From Proteiniphilum sp. (GTDB lineage Bacteria; Bacteroidota; Bacteroidia; Bacteroidales; Dysgonomonadaceae), in contig JAISZV010000132.1 of assembly GCA_031284475.1 (NCBI GenBank), forward strand, positions 1-9,305: a DNA stretch of 9,305 bases, read 5' to 3'. Made by a program: the position numbers and the translations under genes. A model generated the notes under the pieces. That model saw only the letters and a list, made by a program, of their open reading frames with translations. It did not search any database and was not told where the DNA came from. Below are positions 1-7,087 of the stretch, piece after piece; positions within the stretch are counted from its first letter, which is position 1; each line of letters starts with the position of its first letter.

Positions 1-1178
1 AATATAAGGAAGAACAGGCCGCGTTACAGGATAAAGGAGCGTTGAAAGAAGAAGCGGAGGAGCAGTCGCAATTGATGGCGGAAGCGCGTGAAATGTTGCG
101 CAAATGGGAGTCCGGCGACCGGGAGACCGTCAACCTGTGGAAACGGATGAACGAGTGGGTATATGCCGGCTTCAACGAAACCTACCGCCGTATGGGGGCG
201 TCGTTCGATAAGATCTACTACGAGTCGGAAACCTACCTCGCCGGAAAAGAAGAGATGTTGCGGGGCCTGAACAAAGGGTTATTCTACCGGAAAGAGGACG
301 GGTCGGTATGGGCCGATCTTACTCCTTACGGGCTGGATCACAAGCTGCTGCTGCGCGCCGACGGCACCTCGGTTTATATGACGCAGGATATTGGAACCGC
401 CAAACTACGCTTCGACGATTATCCCATCGATACCATGATCTATGTGGTTGGGAATGAGCAGAATTACCATTTCCAGGCGCTTTCCATCCTGCTCGATATG
501 CTTGGCTTTGAGTTCGGCAAAGGGTTGGTACACTTCTCCTATGGTATGGTGGAATTGCCCGAAGGTAAAATGAAATCGCGCGAAGGAACGGTGGTAGACG
601 CCGACGAACTGATGGCGGAAATGATTGAGACCGCCCGTGAAACGTCGAAAGAACTGGGTAAACTGGATGGCGTCCCGGCCGAAGAAGCGGATAAAATAGT
701 GGAGATGGTGGGCATGGGCGCCCTCAAATACTTTATCCTGAAAGTAGACCCTAAGAAAAATATGACCTTCAACCCGAAAGAGTCCATCGATTTCAACGGG
801 AATACGGGGCCGTTCATCCAATACACGCATGCCCGTATCCGGTCTGTCCTGCGCAAGGCCGAAGAACAGGGTATCAGCGTCCCTAAAAAGCTGGAGGGTT
901 CCATACCCCTTTCGGAGAAAGAGGAAGGGCTGGTGCAATTGCTCGCGGAATTTGACCCGGTAGTGAAACAGGCAGGCGCCGGATACAACGTTTCCCTTAT
1001 CGGCAATTATATCTATGAACTGGCAAAAGAGTTCAATCAGTTTTACCACGATTTCTCCATCCTTCGGGAAGAGAACGCCGCATTACGCGGCTTCCGGTTG
1101 ACGCTGTCAAAAAATATAGCCCTGACCGTAAAAAAAGGGATGAAACTGTTCGGCATAGAAGTGCCGGAAAGGATGTAA
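1..1178 (+). CDS. argS: Arginyl-tRNA synthetase, C-terminal part (5' end outside window)
   Basis: Class I aminoacyl-tRNA synthetase that charges tRNA-Arg with arginine in the cytoplasm. The reading frame is open from base 3, so the gene starts upstream of the window; the TTG at 42 is an internal codon. About 391 residues are present, against roughly 590-600 for the family, so the N-terminal add-1 domain and the HIGH-motif half are missing. What remains is the second half of the Rossmann catalytic domain, including the ArgS form of the KMSKS loop, read as KMKSREGT from base 567. The alpha-helical DALR anticodon-binding domain follows, from about GNTGPFIQYTHARIRS (near 800) to the end. The C-terminus GMKLFGIEVPERM is a typical ArgS ending. 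No frameshift or missing motif is seen. It is a housekeeping gene, unrelated in function to the sugar genes downstream, and is followed by a weak terminator. Identification is firm. Confidence 0.96.
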   Translation, partial: YKEEQAALQDKGALKEEAEEQSQLMAEAREMLRKWESGDRETVNLWKRMNEWVYAGFNETYRRMGASFDKIYYESETYLAGKEEMLRGLNKGLFYRKEDGSVWADLTPYGLDHKLLLRADGTSVYMTQDIGTAKLRFDDYPIDTMIYVVGNEQNYHFQALSILLDMLGFEFGKGLVHFSYGMVELPEGKMKSREGTVVDADELMAEMIETARETSKELGKLDGVPAEEADKIVEMVGMGALKYFILKVDPKKNMTFNPKESIDFNGNTGPFIQYTHARIRSVLRKAEEQGISVPKKLEGSIPLSEKEEGLVQLLAEFDPVVKQAGAGYNVSLIGNYIYELAKEFNQFYHDFSILREENAALRGFRLTLSKNIALTVKKGMKLFGIEVPERM

Positions 1179-1261
1179 CGTTGTTGAAGAGCTTATATTC
1201 AGGCCCGGATTTACCATATATTATGATACCTTACTTAGGCAAGGGATAGGAATCAAGGTAT

Positions 1262-1289
1262 AAAAAGAGTTGCAATTAACGCTTTTTTT
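1262..1289 (+). terminator. Probable weak rho-independent terminator after argS
   Basis: AAAAAG at 1262-1267 pairs with CTTTTT at 1282-1287. After an A/G mismatch, GTT (1269-1271) pairs with AAC (1278-1280) around a 6-base loop. The run of seven T at 1283-1289 forms part of the 3' arm. The stem is A/T-rich and not very stable, but its position 84 bases after the argS stop and before a new -7 box fits a terminator. A second inverted repeat just upstream (ATACCTT at 1226-1232 and AAGGTAT at 1255-1261) has a long loop and no T-run. Confidence 0.45.
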
Positions 1290-1313
1290 AGAAGCATATC
1301 AAGAATTAATTCT

Positions 1314-1321
1314 TATATTTG
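1314..1321 (+). promoter_or_regulatory. Candidate Bacteroidota promoter (-7 box TATATTTG) for the GH95 gene
   Basis: TATATTTG is a perfect match to the TAnnTTTG -7 element of the Bacteroidota primary sigma factor. It follows the argS terminator candidate and lies 230 bases before the GH95 start. Transcription would begin near 1328 and leave a leader of about 220 bases. No convincing TTTG/TTG -33 element sits 19-21 bases upstream, where there is only a T-run, so the assignment rests on the -7 box and position alone. Confidence 0.4.
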
Positions 1322-1327
1322 CCGGAA

Positions 1328-1551
1328 AAATTAAACTACCACCTTTTAAGAAGGTGGATTTGATATAATGAACCGGGCATGGCCCTCAAATTTTATTTTA
1401 GATTCTCTTCTTCGTAAAATGTTATCTGTTAGATAAGATACAAGAAAATATTTTTTGAGGCTAAGCCAAAAGAACATAACCACCCCCCCCAAGGAGGTGT
1501 ATCTCTAAGGTAAATAAAATCCGGCGAAACCGGGATGATTAAAATAACCGT
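1328..1551 (+). promoter_or_regulatory. Hairpin-rich 5' leader of the GH95 transcript
   Basis: No sizeable gene lies in this stretch, but it holds a dense series of short inverted repeats. They are: CCACCTT/AAGGTGG (arms 1339-1345 and 1351-1357, loop 5); GGGC/GCCC (1375-1378 and 1382-1385, loop 3); TTATCT/AGATAA (1422-1427 and 1431-1436, loop 3); a C8-containing stem with CACC at 1481-1484 facing GGTG at 1496-1499; and ATCCGG/CCGG(G)AT (1519-1524 and 1530-1536, loop CGAAA). Two stems have AAGGTGG and AAGGAGGTG as the 3' arm. Both resemble a Shine-Dalgarno sequence, which Bacteroidota genes rarely use. The first is followed 10 bases later by an ATG opening a 22-codon ORF (1368-1436). The whole could be a translational or attenuation leader. 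I do not recognise a known RNA family, and the transcript start is inferred. Confidence 0.35.
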
Positions 1552-4125
1552 ATGAAAATAAAAAGGTTTATTGCCGTTTTTTTCCTGGCAGGCAGCATAG
1601 CGTTAGCCTGGGGACAGGATGAGAATCCCGTATTAAAAACGCGCTACGCTTCCCCGGCTACGAATTGGGAAAAGGAAGCATTGCCGCTGGGTAACGGGCG
1701 CATAGGCGGAATGGTCTTCGGCGGCGTAGCTGTTGACGTTATTCTTGTGAATGAAAAAACATTATGGTCGGGCGGCCCGGGCAAAAATCCCAACTATAAT
1801 GGCGGACATCAAGGAACTCCCGCCGAAAATCACCGGACTTTACAAAGTGTAAGAAATGCTTTGCAGCAAAAGATGACGGATTTTACTGCAAAACACGCAG
1901 CCAAAAAAGACGCAAACGGAAAAGTAACCGCAAGCGATTATGCGCCTGAGGATGATGAGTTGAAAGCCGGTATTCAAAACCTGACGGGAAACAGGGACGA
2001 TTTCGGTTCTTACCGGCAATTGAGCAATATCCATATCGCATATAATTCGCCGGCGGTTCCCGAATATACCGGTTATTCGCGTGAGTTGAATATCGACAAT
2101 GCGGTTGCCAAAACCTCTTACCACCAGAACGGCGTAAACTACGCGCGCGAATATTTCATCAGCCACCCCGATAACGTAATTGTTATTCGCCTCACGGCTG
2201 ATAAAACAAGCTCCGTTTCATGCACATTTTATTTTACATCGCCGCAGAAAAGCGTCAATGTGAGTGCAACGAATAACGTAGTTACGCTGGAAGGAAAACC
2301 GACCGATCACGGCGACAACGGATTGAAATTTGCCCAGCAAATGATGATTATCCCCACGGGGGGAATGATGAGCAACAACGACAGCGCGGTCACGGTTGAA
2401 AATGCCGATGAAATATTGCTGCTCTCTTCGGCTGCAACCAATTATCAACAGTCGATGGACGACGGATTTAATTATTTTTCCAACGCCGCGCCGCGTACAA
2501 CGGTTGAAAACACATTAAAAGCGGCAGCCCGGAAAACTTATGCGCAGTTGCTGGAGGCTCACCTGCAAGATTACAAATCGCTGTACGGCAAGATGAGCGT
2601 TTCGCTCGGCAATGCCGCCAATGCGGACAACAAACCTACGGACGAATTATTAAAAGGATATAAGGACAATACCAATACGCCCGCGGAAAATTTATATCTC
2701 GAACAGTTGTATTATCAATTCGGGCGGTACCTGCTGATCTCGTCTTCCCGGAAAGGTTCGCTGCCCGCAAATCTTCAGGGGATATGGGCGGAAGGATTAA
2801 AACCGCCGTGGGACGCCGATTATCATACCAACATCAATGTACAGATGAATTATTGGCCGGCGCAACAAACCAACCTGTCCGATTGCCATATACCTGTTAT
2901 TGAATACGTCAAAAGCCTTGTGCCGCGCGGAAGAATCACCGCCCGGCACTATTATTGCAAGCAAGACGGAAGTCCGGTAAGAGGTTGGGTGATTCACCAC
3001 GAAAATAATATCTGGGGCAATACCGCCCCCGGAAACTGGTACACCGCTTTTTATTTTCCGGCTGCCGCCGCCTGGATGTGCCAGGATATCTGGGAATATT
3101 ATCAATTTAACCAAGACAAAAAATTCCTGGAAGAATATTACCCGGTTATGGTAGACGCCGCGCTGTTTTGGGTAGATAACCTCTGGCGCGACTCCCGCGA
3201 CGGGACGCTTGTCGCGAACCCTTCCTATTCGCCTGAACATGGCTTTTATTCGCTGGGCGCGTCGGCCGACCAGGCCATTATATGGGAACTGTTCGACATG
3301 GTAGAGAAGGCAAGCGATGCATTGGGACGGCACACGCCTGAAATTCAGGAGATAAAAACGGCAAAAAGCGGGTTGGCCGGGCCCCGGATAGGCCTTACCG
3401 GGCAGTTGATGGAGTGGAAAGACGAGTTGTTGATGGATATTACGGGCGATAACGGGCATCGCCACGTCAACCATTTATATTGGCTGCACCCCGGAAGCAG
3501 GATCGTTCCTGGCAGAAGTGAGGAGGAAGACCTATACGCAAAAGCGATGCAAACCACATTGAACACGCGCGGCGATGGAGGCACAGGCTGGAGTAAGGCG
3601 TGGAAAATCAATTTCAGGGCGCGGCTGCACGACGGTAACCGTTCTCACAAACTGGTGCAGGAGATATTGAAAGAGTCTACATCTACAAATCTGTTCGATA
3701 TGCACCCGCCTTTCCAGATCGACGGGAATTTCGGCGCTACCGCGGGAATGACCGAAATGCTGCTGCAAAGCCACGGCGGTTACATCGAAATTCTGCCGTC
3801 CCTCCCCGACGCTTGGGCCAACGGCAGTTTCAAGGGCATAAAAGCGCGTGGAAATTTTGAAATAGATGCGGAATGGAGCAATGGTGAAATCACATCGTTA
3901 AAAATTACCTCCGGATCGGGAAACGATTGCATGCTGAAATACAACGGGGATATATTCTCTTTCCCAACCGTGGCGGGAACGGCGTATGATTTGAGCAAAA
4001 AAAAAATAAAAGCTATTAATCCGATAAAAAAGAGTATCTTTGGCCGGTATATATTAATGTTAGGGCAATGCCCGAAAACAGTTAATATTATAGGGAAACA
4101 ACAAACTATTAACCCCATAAATTAG
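1552..4125 (+). CDS. Secreted GH95 alpha-L-fucosidase
   Basis: Glycoside hydrolase family 95 inverting enzyme, expected to release terminal L-fucose (mostly alpha-1,2-linked) from glycans in the periplasm or at the cell surface. Residues 1-21 form a Sec signal peptide with a likely cut at AWG|QDE, and no lipobox cysteine. The N-terminal beta-domain starts at ALPLGNGRIGGMVFGG and NEKTLWSGGPG. The (alpha/alpha)6 barrel follows with HTNIN (425-429) before MNYWPA, SPEHG (E562) and FQIDGNFGA (D724). Compared with Bifidobacterium AfcA, N427/N429, E562 and D724 match N421/N423, E566 and D766. H425 matches the histidine associated with fucosidases; a characterised GH95 L-galactosidase has threonine there. 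A C-terminal beta-domain ends near YDL (814). The last 39-40 residues are not GH95-like and follow a run of ten A (3997-4006); one A fewer would place TAA right after SKKK. The start has no Shine-Dalgarno. The next gene begins 6 bases on. The family call is firm; substrate is inferred. Confidence 0.93.
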   Translation: MKIKRFIAVFFLAGSIALAWGQDENPVLKTRYASPATNWEKEALPLGNGRIGGMVFGGVAVDVILVNEKTLWSGGPGKNPNYNGGHQGTPAENHRTLQSVRNALQQKMTDFTAKHAAKKDANGKVTASDYAPEDDELKAGIQNLTGNRDDFGSYRQLSNIHIAYNSPAVPEYTGYSRELNIDNAVAKTSYHQNGVNYAREYFISHPDNVIVIRLTADKTSSVSCTFYFTSPQKSVNVSATNNVVTLEGKPTDHGDNGLKFAQQMMIIPTGGMMSNNDSAVTVENADEILLLSSAATNYQQSMDDGFNYFSNAAPRTTVENTLKAAARKTYAQLLEAHLQDYKSLYGKMSVSLGNAANADNKPTDELLKGYKDNTNTPAENLYLEQLYYQFGRYLLISSSRKGSLPANLQGIWAEGLKPPWDADYHTNINVQMNYWPAQQTNLSDCHIPVIEYVKSLVPRGRITARHYYCKQDGSPVRGWVIHHENNIWGNTAPGNWYTAFYFPAAAAWMCQDIWEYYQFNQDKKFLEEYYPVMVDAALFWVDNLWRDSRDGTLVANPSYSPEHGFYSLGASADQAIIWELFDMVEKASDALGRHTPEIQEIKTAKSGLAGPRIGLTGQLMEWKDELLMDITGDNGHRHVNHLYWLHPGSRIVPGRSEEEDLYAKAMQTTLNTRGDGGTGWSKAWKINFRARLHDGNRSHKLVQEILKESTSTNLFDMHPPFQIDGNFGATAGMTEMLLQSHGGYIEILPSLPDAWANGSFKGIKARGNFEIDAEWSNGEITSLKITSGSGNDCMLKYNGDIFSFPTVAGTAYDLSKKKIKAINPIKKSIFGRYILMLGQCPKTVNIIGKQQTINPIN
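4035..4042 (+). promoter_or_regulatory. Candidate -7 box TATCTTTG upstream of the isomerase gene
   Basis: TATCTTTG is a perfect TAnnTTTG match, 90 bases before the start at 4132. It lies within the doubtful 3' extension of the GH95 reading frame. If that extension is not coding, this would be an ordinary promoter position in a spacer of about 120 bases. No clear -33 TTG is found at the right distance. A short GGGC-AAT-GCCC hairpin lies just downstream, near 4063-4075. Confidence 0.25.
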
Positions 4126-4131
4126 ATAAAA

Positions 4132-5121
4132 ATGCCTCGATTAGTAACACTGTACTCTCTTCAATGGGGAGATTTATCATTAGAAAACGTATGTATCAAA
4201 GCGAAAGAATTTGGCTACGACGGAATTGAGTTGGGACTGCCCGACCATTTGGACGTGCGGCAAACCGATCCGGAATACTACAAAGGTATCAAAAGCCTTT
4301 TGGAAAAATATGGATTACAACTACGCACGATTTCTTCCCATTTGACGGGACAAGCGGTGTGCGACCTGATTGATGAGCGGCACAAAGGAATTTTACCTCC
4401 CTACATTTGGGGCGACGGCGACCCCGAAGGCGTTCGCAGGCGCGCTGCCGAAGAGTTGATATTGACGGCAAAAGCAGCCGGGGCGCTAAACGTAAACACC
4501 GTAGTGGGATTTACGGGAAGCCCTATATGGCACCTGCTTTATTCGTTTCCGCCTGTTCCCGAATCCATGATCGAAAACGGCTATAAAGAGTTCGCCCGCC
4601 GTTTTATCCCTGTTCTTGACGAATTTGAAAAATTGGGCGTCCGTTTTGCGTTGGAAGTACACCCTACCGAAATTGCGTTCGATACATTTTCTGTACGCAG
4701 GGCATTGGAAGCGGTAGGCAATCACCCTGCCTTCGGTTTCAATTACGACCCGAGCCATTTGGGATATCAGGGCGTGGATTATGTGGATTTTATTTATCAG
4801 TTCCCCGATCGCATTTTCCACGTCCACATGAAGGATGTGTATTGGAGCGATACGCCCAAACAAGTAGGCGTGTTCGGCGGACATGTTCCTTTCGGCGATC
4901 CCCGCCGTTATTGGAATTTCAGAAGTGTGGGAAGGGGAAAGATCAATTTTGAAGAAATTATCCGCGCACTCAACGCTATCGGTTATCAGGGACCGCTTTC
5001 AATAGAATGGGAAGATAGCGCCATGGATCGTGAACACGGCGCGCGCGAATCATGCGAATTTACCAAACGGATCGATTTTCAAACTTCAAAACACGCATTT
5101 GACGCTTTTTTTGCAAAATAA
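4132..5121 (+). CDS. Sugar phosphate isomerase/epimerase family protein (AP endonuclease 2-like TIM barrel)
   Basis: A 329-residue TIM-barrel protein of the xylose isomerase-like/AP_endonuc_2 family. Members are metal-dependent isomerases, epimerases and, in some 3-keto-sugar loci, lyases or hydratases. [13 protein letters not shown] (near 27-39) is the first strand-helix unit. Probable metal ligands are E175 (ALEVHP), D206 (NYDPSHLG), H232 (HVHMKD) and E292 (SIEWED). The D-to-H spacing of 26 residues equals that of D-psicose 3-epimerase (D183 to H209), while H-to-E (60) is longer by about 25, pointing to an inserted loop around [18 protein letters not shown]. No signal peptide is present, so it should act in the cytoplasm, unlike the exported products around it. 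It starts 6 bases after the annotated end of the GH95 gene and is probably co-transcribed, with a possible extra promoter at 4035. The fold is secure; the reaction is unknown. Confidence 0.85.
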   Translation: MPRLVTLYSLQWGDLSLENVCIKAKEFGYDGIELGLPDHLDVRQTDPEYYKGIKSLLEKYGLQLRTISSHLTGQAVCDLIDERHKGILPPYIWGDGDPEGVRRRAAEELILTAKAAGALNVNTVVGFTGSPIWHLLYSFPPVPESMIENGYKEFARRFIPVLDEFEKLGVRFALEVHPTEIAFDTFSVRRALEAVGNHPAFGFNYDPSHLGYQGVDYVDFIYQFPDRIFHVHMKDVYWSDTPKQVGVFGGHVPFGDPRRYWNFRSVGRGKINFEEIIRALNAIGYQGPLSIEWEDSAMDREHGARESCEFTKRIDFQTSKHAFDAFFAK

Positions 5122-5343
5122 CCATCGGCTGCTTTATTGAAGTTGATCTGTTTTTATTATTCTTTTGTCTTATTTATTTTTTTATTTGAAATAAAATATC
5201 TACGTTTGTAAATAAAAAAATAATTATAATATGTACTTATTACAATAAGCGTTTATTTTTTTATCATTGTATATTTAAAATATTATACGTCTATTTATTT
5301 GTATATAAGAGATTAATAATTCATATTATTGTAAATAATACAT
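5122..5343 (+). other. A/T-rich intergenic stretch with a candidate -7 box
   Basis: I see no coding sequence here. The stretch is very A/T-rich. It holds TACGTTTG at 5201-5208, a perfect TAnnTTTG -7 match; the nearest upstream TTTG (5185-5188) is only 12 bases away, too close for the usual -33 spacing. Small inverted repeats are CTTATT/AATAAG near 5236-5250 and TATTATT-GTA-AATAATA at 5324-5340. No strong terminator follows the isomerase gene. A transcript from the -7 box would run through the relic gene before reaching the oxidoreductase at 5723. Confidence 0.35.
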
Positions 5344-5616
5344 GAAGAAAATATGTTTCTTGCGACAAGTGTAAAAATACGGGAAACGCAAAACGGTATA
5401 TAAAGAACCGAAAATGAAGAATGGAAATGCTCTAAGGCGGCGTCACCGGTTTTATCGGGGCAATCTGCCTGGGAGCCGCTTTAATGGAAAATAAAGTAGA
5501 GGGAGATATTGGATTTCCCCAATGTTTATGACGGCCTAAGAGGAACGTAGTTTATTGAAACTATTGTGGAAGCGGGTTGGAGTGATGATGCGAAATGGAG
5601 CGGACGGATAGGGTAA
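5344..5616 (+). pseudogene. Decayed C-terminal fragment, probably a Gfo/Idh/MocA-type oxidoreductase
   Basis: Four peptide segments read in order across shifting frames. EENMFLATSVKIRETQNG starts at 5344, then VYKEPKMKNGNAL from 5396. GGVTGFIGAICLGAALMENK and VEGDIGFP run from 5436. NVYDGLRGT, a TAG stop (5548-5550) and FIETIVEAGWSDDAKWSGRI run from 5521 to the TAA at 5614-5616. Removing one C from the CCCC run at 5517-5520 joins GDIGFP to NVYDGLRG in one frame. In intact Gfo/Idh/MocA proteins the C-terminus often reads like DGLRGxxFIExVVxS...W, so the TAG probably replaces a glutamine codon. The rest of the gene is absent upstream, where the sequence turns A/T-rich. It precedes two intact oxidoreductases of the same superfamily. 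The frames are seen directly; the family is recalled from motif resemblance, and the middle segment is not recognised. Confidence 0.45.
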
Positions 5617-5639
5617 AATATATTGCAGACTAAAACAAC

Positions 5640-5679
5640 TAAAATAATCATGAAACACCCGAAGGGAATGATTATTTTA
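5640..5679. repeat. 12-bp perfect inverted repeat upstream of the first oxidoreductase
   Basis: TAAAATAATCAT (5640-5651) and ATGATTATTTTA (5668-5679) are exact reverse complements separated by 16 bases. The spacer contains a nested CCC-GAA-GGG hairpin at 5658-5666. The 3' arm is T-rich, so as RNA it could act as a terminator for the relic gene upstream. As DNA it is a plausible operator 43 bases before the ATG at 5723. The sequence does not decide between the two. Confidence 0.5.
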
Positions 5680-5722
5680 ATTATCAAAGGATACATACAC
5701 CAAAATAAAAAATAAGAATCGT

Positions 5723-7087
5723 ATGAAAAGGAGAAAATTTTTAACAAACTCAGCCGCATTAGGCGCTGCCATTCCTTTGGGAGCGGCAACTCCTGCTGTT
5801 TTTACGTCGTGTTCGGGCAACGCAAAAAACAGTTCGTCCAACACTTACTCAGCCGAAGAATTGGGGATGTTTTCGTTTGTGGATATTGCGCCTGACGGAA
5901 AGCCGTTAAAGGCCGCACTTGTGGGATGTGGCGACAGGGGAACCGGGGCTGCCGGCCAATTTTTGGAGTCGGGGCCAAATGTCTCGATCGTTGCTTTAGC
6001 CGACGTACTTACCGACAGGATGAATACCTGCCGTAACGTTCTTTCGGAAAAGTTTAACAATAAAGTAGAGGAGAACAATTGTTTTATAGGTTTCGATGCA
6101 TTCCGTAAAATCATGGAACTACAGGATATCGACGTTGTATTGCTGTGTACTCCCACTCATTTCAGGCCGGAACATTTTAAAGCAGCTATAGAGGCGGGAA
6201 AACATGTGTTCATGGAAAAACCCTGCGCGGTTGACCCGACGGGTATCCGCACGGTAATAGCCACCGCCAAAGCCGCCGCATCCAAAGGATTAACCGTCGT
6301 TACCGGAAATCAACGCAGGCATCGCCGCGATTATTGGGAAGCGTATGTACAAATAAAGAAGGGAATCATCGGAGAAATAGTCTCCGCAACGTCCCATTGG
6401 AATCAGGGAGCATGGTGGAACAAACGCCACCGGCCCGAATGGAGCGATATGGAGTATTGCCTCCGTAACTGGTTTAACATAAAATGGCTGAGTGGTGATC
6501 ATATTCTCGATCAGGGTATCCATAATATTGATGTTGTTACCTGGTTTATGGGAGAGCTGCCTGTAAGAGCCGTCGGTTTCGGCGGATCCGCCCGCCGGTT
6601 GACCGGCGATATCTTCGACTTTTTTAGTGTTGACTATTATTATAATAACCATAAGCGTATGCTGCACACCGCCCGTCAGATTGACGGTTGCGACGGCAAC
6701 GTGTCCGAACAGGTTTTAGGTACAAAAGGAATTGCGCAATTGAACGACCGCGGAGAAATCAAAATCCTGGATTGGAACGGAAACCTGTTGTGGGAGTATG
6801 ACTATAACGGTAAGCCCGTGAAAAATCCGTATGTGCAGGAGCATATACACTTAGTGGAATCGATCCGGTTAAACAAAAAGATCAATCAGGCGGAAGACCT
6901 GGCATATTCTACCCTGATTGCCATTATGGGGCGGGAAGCCGCTTACACGGGACAATCCGTTACTTGGGGCGAAATTATGGCGTCGAATCTTCGATATGGC
7001 CCCGAAACCTATGAAATGGGTGCATTACCCGATTACCGCGAAAGGGTGGTTCCCGTTCCGGGAAAAGATCCGTCAAGCCCGATGTAA
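5723..7087 (+). CDS. Tat-exported Gfo/Idh/MocA family oxidoreductase
   Basis: A 454-residue NAD(P)-dependent sugar oxidoreductase, exported folded with its cofactor. The N-terminus has twin arginines R3-R4 (RRKFLTNSAALGAA), an Ala-rich hydrophobic stretch and FTSC30, which could be a lipoprotein cysteine although the box is not canonical. No acidic surface-export signal follows it. The Rossmann domain has G68-C-G-D-R-G73. The family EKP motif is at 165-167, with K166 the usual catalytic/nicotinamide-proximal lysine. D263-x3-H267 in LDQGIHNIDVVTW is the active-site Asp/His pair. The C-terminal alpha/beta domain extends to YRERVVPVPGKDP. Length fits secreted Bacteroidota members of the superfamily. 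No Shine-Dalgarno is seen; the start is fixed by the Tat signal. It heads a set with the oxidoreductase 69 bases downstream and ThuA. Substrate unknown; likely a free sugar or glycoside oxidised in the periplasm. Confidence 0.9.
   Translation: MKRRKFLTNSAALGAAIPLGAATPAVFTSCSGNAKNSSSNTYSAEELGMFSFVDIAPDGKPLKAALVGCGDRGTGAAGQFLESGPNVSIVALADVLTDRMNTCRNVLSEKFNNKVEENNCFIGFDAFRKIMELQDIDVVLLCTPTHFRPEHFKAAIEAGKHVFMEKPCAVDPTGIRTVIATAKAAASKGLTVVTGNQRRHRRDYWEAYVQIKKGIIGEIVSATSHWNQGAWWNKRHRPEWSDMEYCLRNWFNIKWLSGDHILDQGIHNIDVVTWFMGELPVRAVGFGGSARRLTGDIFDFFSVDYYYNNHKRMLHTARQIDGCDGNVSEQVLGTKGIAQLNDRGEIKILDWNGNLLWEYDYNGKPVKNPYVQEHIHLVESIRLNKKINQAEDLAYSTLIAIMGREAAYTGQSVTWGEIMASNLRYGPETYEMGALPDYRERVVPVPGKDPSSPM

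Noticed and set aside
42..44. TTG as the start of the first gene
   Set aside because: The frame is open to the window edge and the protein lacks its N-terminal domains, so this is an internal leucine codon of a truncated argS.
405..1049. A 214-codon antisense ORF inside argS
   Set aside because: It is a shadow of the conserved argS frame, with an unrecognisable product rich in His, Phe and Arg.
1226..1261. ATACCTT/AAGGTAT inverted repeat as the argS terminator
   Set aside because: The loop is 22 bases and A-rich sequence follows instead of a T-run; the hairpin at 1262-1289 is a better candidate.
2797..3474. A 225-codon antisense ORF inside the GH95 gene
   Set aside because: It overlaps the catalytic core of GH95 and has no family features of its own.
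5122..5343. A/T-rich region as a replication origin, attachment site or small RNA gene
   Set aside because: No iterons, DnaA-box cluster, direct repeats or stable extended fold could be seen; only short A/T inverted repeats.
5436..5500. Glycine-rich peptide GGVTGFIGAICLGAA read as a saccharopine dehydrogenase or membrane-protein fragment
   Set aside because: It is too short to assign, and the adjoining DGLRGT...FIETIV motif fits a Gfo/Idh/MocA C-terminus better.
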